Source: Nitriliruptor sp040882055 (GTDB lineage Bacteria > Actinomycetota > Nitriliruptoria > Nitriliruptorales > Nitriliruptoraceae). From it: a stretch of 9,240 nucleotides of DNA. The stretch is taken from positions 1 through 9,240 of the forward strand of contig JBBECA010000001.1 of assembly GCA_040882055.1 (NCBI GenBank). The letters run 5' to 3'. A program made the position numbers and the translations under genes. A model generated the notes under the pieces. That model was not told the origin of the DNA. It saw only the letters and a list, made by a program, of their open reading frames with translations, and made no database searches. This document shows, piece by piece, positions 5,394 through 9,240 of this stretch (the first letter of the stretch is position 1; each line of letters opens with the position of its first letter).

Positions 5394-6610
5394 TCAGGAC
5401 AGGGCGACCAGCTCGAGCAACGCGCGGATGGCCAGCGGGAAGACGACCGCGAGGGTGATCGCACCGAGTATCGACGCGATCAGCCACCGGCCTGTCCGGG
5501 GTTCGCCCGGCACCGCGTCCGCATCGATCGTGGCCTCGAGGACCCCGGTCTCCTCGACCGTCGAGGTCGGAGCGCGCCCGCCTGCGGGGGCGTCGGCCGG
5601 CGGGGACGGCTCGGCGACGGCGACCGCACCTGCCTGCGCGCCGGTGGACGCGTCGTCGACGTGGGCGGGCATGCGCGTCGTGACGGCGGCGGGGTCCTCG
5701 CCGTCCACGTACGCGGGCATGCGCACCGTGGCGCCGGCGGGATCGCGGGCGGGTGCGGGTTCCCCCTCGTCGGGGGGCAGCTCAGCAGCTGCGGCCTCGC
5801 GTTCGGCCGCCTCGCGCTCGGCCGCCTCGCGCTCCGCGGCCTCTCGTTCGGCGCGAGCACGGCGGCCGCGTTCGGCGGCACGTTCCTCGTCAGCGCGTCG
5901 TGCCTCCTCGCGGCGCTCGGCCTCGCGTTCGGCCTCGCGACGCCGTTCCGCCTCGGCGGCGGCCTCCTCCTCACGGGCCGCCCGTTCCGCGTACGCCTGC
6001 TCCTCGGCCTCCCGGGCCTCGGATTCCGCGAGCGCTGCAGCGACCAGCTCCCGGGCGCGCGACCTGGAGGTGGTGTCGGCGGTGGCATCCGCCGGCTGCG
6101 TCGACGGAGGGGGGCTGTCCGCTGGCCCGGNNNNNNNNNNNNNNNNNNNNNNNNNNNNNNNNNNNNNNNNNNNNNNNNNNNNNNNNNNNNNNNNNNNNNN
6201 NNNNNNNNNNNNNNNNNNNNNNNNNNNNNNGCACCTGGCCCGGTGTGGCCCGCCTCGTGGGCGGCCAGCACCTCGGCGACCAGCGCCCGGGCACGGGCAC
6301 GACCGTCGGTCGTCGCCTCGTCCTCGGGTGCGTCCTCGGCGTCGTCCGGCTCATCGCGGCCCTGCGCGACCCCGGGTCGGACCGCGTCGACCTCGACATC
6401 CCGCTCGACGGCGATCGCCTCGACCGCGTCGACGACCAGCGCCTCGGCGTGCATCACGCCGAGCTCCACGGTCACCTCCTCGACGGCATCGTCGATGACC
6501 TCCAGCGCCCGGGTCGGTTCGTCGGCGGCGTCCGTCGGCGCGGCCTGGTCCGCCAGGACCTGCTCCACGATGCGACGCGCGGCGGTGCGGGCGTCCTCGT
6601 CGGTGGCCAC
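5394..6610 (-). CDS. repeat-rich helical protein with C-terminal membrane anchor, split by assembly gap
   Basis: Not recognised as a named family. The N-terminal 126 codons (6610 to 6231) and C-terminal 245 codons (6130 to 5397) are read from both sides of gap 1; they lie in different frames as written, so the real gap length must leave remainder 2 when divided by 3. The GTG start has GAGGAGGGAG 5 bases upstream. From N to C: a helix ARTAARRIVEQVLADQ, an acidic region, a second related helix ending LVAEVLAAHE, the gap, a Pro-rich linker, a third copy SRSRARELVAAALAESE, a long Ala/Glu/Arg helix (about 6060 to 5781) including four EREAA repeats, two copies of RMPA(Y/H)VD, an Ala/Pro linker, then one membrane helix (5486 to 5427) and a short tail. 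This looks like a cytoplasmic stalk tethered by a C-terminal anchor. The stalk resembles TolA domain II, but TolA has its anchor at the other end. Function unknown. Confidence 0.85.
5655..5723 (-). repeat. two copies of RMPA(Y/H)VD, 48-base period
   Basis: Within the tail-anchored protein, RMPAYVDGEDPAAVTT is followed at once by RMPAHVDDAS, so a 16-residue unit is repeated nearly twice just before the Ala/Pro linker to the membrane helix. The short conserved core, surrounded by low-complexity sequence, suggests a docking motif or a local duplication. Confidence 0.7.
5790..5849 (-). repeat. four tandem EREAA units (15-base period)
   Basis: Four consecutive five-residue EREAA units are encoded by a 15-base tandem repeat with only third-position and minor changes between copies. 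They sit in the Ala/Glu/Arg stalk. Alternating E and R at i and i+1 with this spacing favours a stable charged helix, either a coiled coil or a single alpha helix. Confidence 0.8.
6018..6592 (-). repeat. three dispersed copies of an R-x-R-x-LV-x3-LA helix motif
   Basis: Three related helices occur in the tail-anchored protein: ARTAARRIVEQVLADQ (6592 to 6545), GRARARALVAEVLAAHE (6304 to 6254) and SRSRARELVAAALAESE (6068 to 6018). Copies two and three flank the assembly gap, so further copies may be hidden in it. The shared pattern is basic residues, then I/L-V, three residues, V/A-L-A, then an acidic or polar end. Confidence 0.6.
6131..6230. other. assembly gap 1 (100 N placeholder)
   Basis: A run of exactly 100 N lies inside the tail-anchored repeat protein gene. 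The identical 9-mer CTGGCCCGG occurs at the left edge (6122-6130) and near the right edge (6235-6243). The true length is unknown. Confidence 0.98.
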
Positions 6611-6792
6611 GACGGCTCCCTCCTCACAGGGGTACGTGCCGCGACGAGAGCGCCGCGGCCACGCAAGCGTCGCACACCGGGCCACGGACCCGACGACCTC
6701 CACCGGGCAGGCGGCCACCCGTCCTCCAGGACAGGGTCCGGACCTCGTCCTGCCCCGCATCGCGGGCGTCGGTCGCCTGCGGACGTCGGCGG

Positions 6793-6798
6793 TAGCGT
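6793..6798 (+). promoter_or_regulatory. candidate -10 element (TAGCGT) giving a nearly leaderless SRAP transcript
   Basis: TAGCGT fits the TANNNT pattern and ends 8 bases before the ATG at 6807. Transcription would start at about 6805-6807, leaving little or no leader. This agrees with the absence of any ribosome site before that ATG; leaderless genes are common in actinobacteria. No clear -35 element is seen. Confidence 0.4.
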
Positions 6799-6806
6799 GC
6801 CCTGCC

Positions 6807-7514
6807 ATGTGCGGACGGTTCCTCTCCCTGAGCGACCCCGAGCAGCTCGCCGAGCGGTTCGCGGTCGACGAGGTGCGCACCGATCCCCTCCCCCGCCGCT
6901 GGAACGTCGCTCCGAGCCTCGACGTCTACGCGGTCATCGAACGCGACGACACCCGCCGGCTCGGGACGCTGCGGTGGGGCTTCGTGCCGCACTGGACCAC
7001 GCAGCTGAAGGGGGCCCGGACGCCCATCAACGCTCGGCTGGAGACCGTCGCGACCTCCAGGATGTTCGCCAGCGCGTTCGCGAAACGCCGCTGCCTCCTA
7101 CCGGCGGACGGCTTCTACGAGTGGCAGGTGCGCGAGGACGGCTCCAAGCAGCCCTACCACCTGCACGACCCCGACGGGGAACCGCTCGCCTTCGCCGGGA
7201 TCTGGACGGTGTGGCGCGATCCGGCGGCGGAGCCCGACCCCGGGACAGGTGACGTCCCACCGCTGTTCTCGACCGCGATCGTGACCACCGCCGCGACGGG
7301 TGAGCTGACCCGGATCCACGAACGGGTCCCGCTGGTGCTCCCCGAGCGGCTCTGGCAGGACTGGTTGACGGCGGACGCCGACGAGGCCCCGCACCTCGAG
7401 GCGATGCTCCGGGCCCTCGGACCGCCGGCGCTGGTCGCCGAGCCCATCACGACCCGCGTCAACGACGTGCGGAACGACGGCCCGGACCTGCTCGAGCCCG
7501 CCAACCCCGCCTGA
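6807..7514 (+). CDS. SOS response-associated peptidase (SRAP/YedK-HMCES family)
   Basis: This 235-residue protein belongs to the SRAP family, cytosolic proteins that form a thiazolidine crosslink between their Cys2 and abasic sites in single-stranded DNA, shielding the lesion during replication. Processing of the initiator Met exposes Cys2, and the N-terminus MCGRF is diagnostic, which fixes the start at 6807 although the frame stays open upstream. Family residues are in place: Asn34 in RWNVAPS, Asn75 in PINARLET, Glu105 in GFYEW (both at the same positions as in E. coli YedK, from memory) and His171 in IHERVPL. The last motif usually reads H-x-R-M-P; here Met is Val. Other signatures are LRWGFVPHW (55-63) and RRCLLPADGFYEW (94-106). 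Length matches the family. It diverges from the tail-anchored protein gene and ends 5 bases before the end of the convergent hemY. No LexA box is evident in the 196-base upstream spacer. Confidence 0.96.
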   Translation: MCGRFLSLSDPEQLAERFAVDEVRTDPLPRRWNVAPSLDVYAVIERDDTRRLGTLRWGFVPHWTTQLKGARTPINARLETVATSRMFASAFAKRRCLLPADGFYEWQVREDGSKQPYHLHDPDGEPLAFAGIWTVWRDPAAEPDPGTGDVPPLFSTAIVTTAATGELTRIHERVPLVLPERLWQDWLTADADEAPHLEAMLRALGPPALVAEPITTRVNDVRNDGPDLLEPANPA

Positions 7515-7519
7515 GGTGG

Positions 7520-8350
7520 TCAGGTCCGTGACCGGGGTGACGAGGCGGAGGGGGACGATCGGCGGCGACCGCGGGCTCGGTCCCGGAGCTCGTGGGCGAG
7601 ACGCTCGGCCTCGCGCGCTCGTGCGGCGAGGCCCAGACCATCGAGCGACGCACCGGCGAGGTGGAGGCCAGGTGCCGCCACCGCGAGCGCGTGGCGGATG
7701 CGGTCGACGCGGGCGAGGTGACCGACGTCGTACTGCGGCAGCGCATCGGGCCAGCGCTGCACCACNNNNNNNNNNNNNNNNNNNNNNNNNNNNNNNNNNN
7801 NNNNNNNNNNNNNNNNNNNNNNNNNNNNNNNNNNNNNNNNNNNNNNNNNNNNNNNNNNNNNNNNNCCGAGGAGCGGCTCGACCAGGCTCTCGACGACCTC
7901 GCGGCCGAACCGCTCCCCCACCAGGTCGGCGACGCTGCGGTCCCCCACCACCGACCGGCGCGGGAGCGTCGGCTCGATCGCCGCACGCGCCAGACCAGCC
8001 GACGTCAGCACACGGGCCCTGGCCAGCGCGCCGAGGTCGGCCGGCACCCCCAGCACGGTGCCCGCCGGCAGCGGCCGGAGCCCGCCCCGGAGCCAGAGGT
8101 GGACCTGACCCGTCGCGGGGGCGACCAGGTCGTCGTCGTCGAAGCCGAGCTCGCGCGCGAGCCGCTCCGCCTCGGGCTGGCGGGCCAGGAACGCGTCGGC
8201 CCCGACGTCGAGCGGCGCATCGGACAGCTCGACGGTCCGGATCTGCCCACCGACCTCGTCCGCGGCCTCGAGCAGGAGCACGTCGTCGACCTCCCGCAGC
8301 CGCCACGCGGTCGCGAGCCCCGTCAGTCCCCCACCGATCACGACGATCAC
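7520..8350 (-). CDS. hemY: HemY-type coproporphyrinogen/protoporphyrinogen oxidase, split by assembly gap
   Basis: This gene encodes the FAD-dependent oxidase that aromatises the porphyrinogen ring; in actinobacteria HemY/CgoX acts mainly on coproporphyrinogen III. The N-terminal 161 codons show the dinucleotide loop IGGGLTGLATAW (5-16), the ribose-binding acid Glu28, the GG doublet of VGGQIRT (33-39), and the family blocks DVGADAFL and GGLRPLPAGT. After the gap the C-terminal 81 codons carry RWPDALPQYDVGHLARV and LAGASLDGLGLAARAREAERLA, the FAD-contacting end of the family. Only about 242 residues are visible against a usual 450-480, so roughly 210-240 residues are missing in the gap. Both halves keep the same frame across the 100 N. 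The GTG start has GAGGAGGT 6 bases upstream and overlaps the stop of the upstream chelatase-like gene (GTGA), indicating translational coupling in the heme operon. Confidence 0.95.
   Translation of the reverse strand: MIVVIGGGLTGLATAWRLREVDDVLLLEAADEVGGQIRTVELSDAPLDVGADAFLARQPEAERLARELGFDDDDLVAPATGQVHLWLRGGLRPLPAGTVLGVPADLGALARARVLTSAGLARAAIEPTLPRRSVVGDRSVADLVGERFGREVVESLVEPLLXXXXXXXXXXXXXXXXXXXXXXXXXXXXXXXXXXVVQRWPDALPQYDVGHLARVDRIRHALAVAAPGLHLAGASLDGLGLAARAREAERLAHELRDRARGRRRSSPSASSPRSRT
7766..7865. other. assembly gap 2 (100 N placeholder)
   Basis: A run of exactly 100 N lies inside hemY. From the usual length of HemY proteins the real missing sequence is several times longer, about 630-720 bases. 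Confidence 0.98.
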
Positions 8351-9048
8351 GGCGCGACCTCCTCGTGGTCGGTGCCACCGAGCTCCTCGGCCGCGACGGT
8401 GGCCACGACCGCCGCGAGCGCGTCGGTGACGAACCCCGCACGCAGGTCGACGGTCGTCAGGCGTCCCCCGTGTTCGGCCGCGACCTCGAGCAGCTGCGGG
8501 TCCGCCGGTGTCCCGGGGGCGACCGGCAGCTCGAGGACGTCCCGTCGCCCGTGCACGGTCAGCACCGAGGTGAGCGCGTCGACGGCCGTCGGTGTGCGGG
8601 TGGTCCCGCGCCAGGCGAGCGACCGCGCCGTCGCGCCGGTCCGCGCGGCGACCTGTTCGGTGACCTCGCGGAGGAACACCACCTCCTCCGGGGCAGCGTC
8701 CGGTCCGGGATCCGGTGCCGTCACGAGCAGGTGGGCGCCCCCCTCGACCCCGTTGGCCGCCGCCTGCACCAGGGCATCGAGCAGCAGGGGCAGACCGTGC
8801 CAGGCCACCACCCCCCGGTAGGCGGGGACCTGCTCGGAGACGGCGGCGTGCAGCTCGGCGTGCTGCGGCCACGGCGTCGGTGCCACGCCGACCACCAGCG
8901 CCACGCTCTCGCTCAGCTGACGGACGACCTCGAGGTGATCGTCCGGCGCCGTCGCACGTACCTCGTGGCCGGTCGCGAGCGCCAACGCCCGACCGAGCCG
9001 TTCACCGCCGAGGACGGCGACGCCGATCCGCGCAGGTGTGTCACCCAC
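8347..9048 (-). CDS. unidentified protein between hemE and hemY, class II chelatase-like
   Basis: This 233-residue soluble protein is not securely recognised. The stretch from about residue 104 to the end has the order of strands and motifs seen in the second half of CbiX/sirohydrochlorin-chelatase-like proteins: a strand AHLLVTAP (105-112), a helix EEVVFLREVTEQVAARTG, a strand SLAW (143-146), a helix, then DVLELPVAPGTPADPQLLEVA (170-190) resembling their VAPYVLAPG...DRI block. The metal-site histidine expected after the first strand (AHGS or AHSIP in relatives) is absent: the sequence reads TAPDPG. The first 100 residues contain a WH pair (83-84) but no clear match. The GTG start overlaps the end of hemE by 8 bases, and the stop overlaps the hemY start by 4, so it is an integral member of the heme operon. 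It may be a divergent chelatase, a pseudo-enzyme that binds porphyrin, or an unrelated partner. The gene is firm; the function is open. Confidence 0.85.
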   Translation of the reverse strand: MGDTPARIGVAVLGGERLGRALALATGHEVRATAPDDHLEVVRQLSESVALVVGVAPTPWPQHAELHAAVSEQVPAYRGVVAWHGLPLLLDALVQAAANGVEGGAHLLVTAPDPGPDAAPEEVVFLREVTEQVAARTGATARSLAWRGTTRTPTAVDALTSVLTVHGRRDVLELPVAPGTPADPQLLEVAAEHGGRLTTVDLRAGFVTDALAAVVATVAAEELGGTDHEEVAP

Positions 9049-9240
9049 CGCTGGGCTCGACCACGACCCGACCCTCGGAGTGGACCAGTTCGACCACCCG
9101 GCGCAGCTGGTCGGGGTCGGTCGGTGGGAGCACACCGTGGCCCAGGTTGAACACGTAGCGGGCGCGGTCACCGGAGGCGACCAGGACCTGGCGGGCGCGC
9201 TCGAGCAGGACGTCGGTCGGCCCGAGCGCGAGCGCCGGTT
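9041..9240 (-). CDS. hemE: uroporphyrinogen decarboxylase, C-terminal end only
   Basis: The last 65 codons of hemE enter from the right edge on the minus strand, ending in TGA at 9043-9041. The block YVFNLGHGVLPPTDPDQLRRVV is the hallmark C-terminal signature of uroporphyrinogen III decarboxylase, which removes four acetate carboxyl groups to give coproporphyrinogen III in the cytosol. The preceding helix PTDVLLERARQVL also fits. The N-terminal active site, including the RQAGR motif, lies outside the window. The stop overlaps the GTG start of the chelatase-like gene, making this the upstream gene of a coupled hemE - chelatase-like - hemY operon. Confidence 0.95.
   Translation of the reverse strand, partial: PALALGPTDVLLERARQVLVASGDRARYVFNLGHGVLPPTDPDQLRRVVELVHSEGRVVVEPSGG

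Noticed and set aside
5790..5849. The EREAA tandem units as a CRISPR-like or non-coding repeat
   Set aside because: The period is 15 bases with no spacers, and changes between copies are mostly synonymous, so this is a protein-level repeat.
5394..6610. Gap 1 gene as a frameshifted pseudogene
   Set aside because: The two halves differ in frame only because the 100 N is an arbitrary placeholder. Both have clean coding structure, a good start with ribosome site and a proper stop.
5661..6806. Plus-strand frame that runs through gap 1 into the SRAP gene
   Set aside because: SRAP proteins must begin at MCGRF because Cys2 is catalytic. The upstream extension is Ser/Ala/Arg-rich antisense of the tail-anchored protein and is kept open artificially by the N run.
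8351..8872. N-terminal extension of hemY to an upstream start
   Set aside because: The FAD-binding loop begins 5 residues after the GTG at 8350, which has an ideal ribosome site. The extension would lie inside the chelatase-like gene in another frame.
8347..9048. Calling this gene ferrochelatase (hemH/cpfC)
   Set aside because: It is about 80-100 residues shorter than a typical ferrochelatase and lacks the catalytic His and Glu motifs; only a loose fold-level resemblance is visible.
7516..9150. Plus-strand frame spanning gap 2 opposite the heme genes
   Set aside because: It is antisense to hemY, the chelatase-like gene and the end of hemE, all with recognisable or tightly coupled coding structure; it is also bridged by N.
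9049..9171. N-terminal extension of the chelatase-like gene to 9171
   Set aside because: That stretch is an out-of-frame reading of the hemE C-terminus, whose own frame shows the hallmark YVFNLGHG signature.

Overview
The window is GC-rich, dense bacterial DNA. GTG starts are common, genes overlap at start/stop junctions, and codon third positions are strongly G/C. Together with the gene content (coproporphyrin-type heme cluster, SRAP-family peptidase, mycobacterial-style SDR), this suggests a high-GC actinobacterium (Actinomycetota), possibly an early-branching lineage; the genus cannot be read from sequence alone. Two 100-base runs of N (6131-6230 and 7766-7865) are scaffold gaps, and each interrupts a real gene.

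Layout, left to right. (1) An alpha/beta hydrolase on the minus strand runs off the left edge. (2) Divergent from it is a plus-strand signalling cluster: a SpoIIAA-like/STAS small protein, a soluble sensor histidine kinase that overlaps it by GTGA, a single-domain response regulator, and a membrane-anchored HExxHxxGxxH metalloprotease-like protein 14 bases further on. (3) A minus-strand short-chain dehydrogenase ends tail-to-tail with the protease gene; their stop codons share bases. (4) A plus-strand GNAT acetyltransferase is divergent from the dehydrogenase. (5) A minus-strand gene encodes a long Ala/Glu/Arg helical protein with internal repeats and a single C-terminal membrane helix; it is split by gap 1. 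(6) A plus-strand SRAP/YedK-type abasic-site peptidase is divergent from it. (7) A minus-strand heme operon, hemE - chelatase-like gene - hemY, is tightly coupled by overlapping start/stop codons; hemE runs off the right edge and hemY is split by gap 2.

How they fit. The STAS-like, kinase and regulator genes look like one signalling unit with no DNA-binding output domain, so its output is probably another protein. HemE makes coproporphyrinogen and the HemY-type oxidase acts next. The protein encoded between them is unidentified but resembles a class II chelatase that has lost its usual metal-site histidine. This protein and the repeat-rich tail-anchored protein are the least explained parts of the window. 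No tRNA, rRNA, CRISPR, transposase or integrase was seen, and no gene-free stretch exceeds 300 bases.
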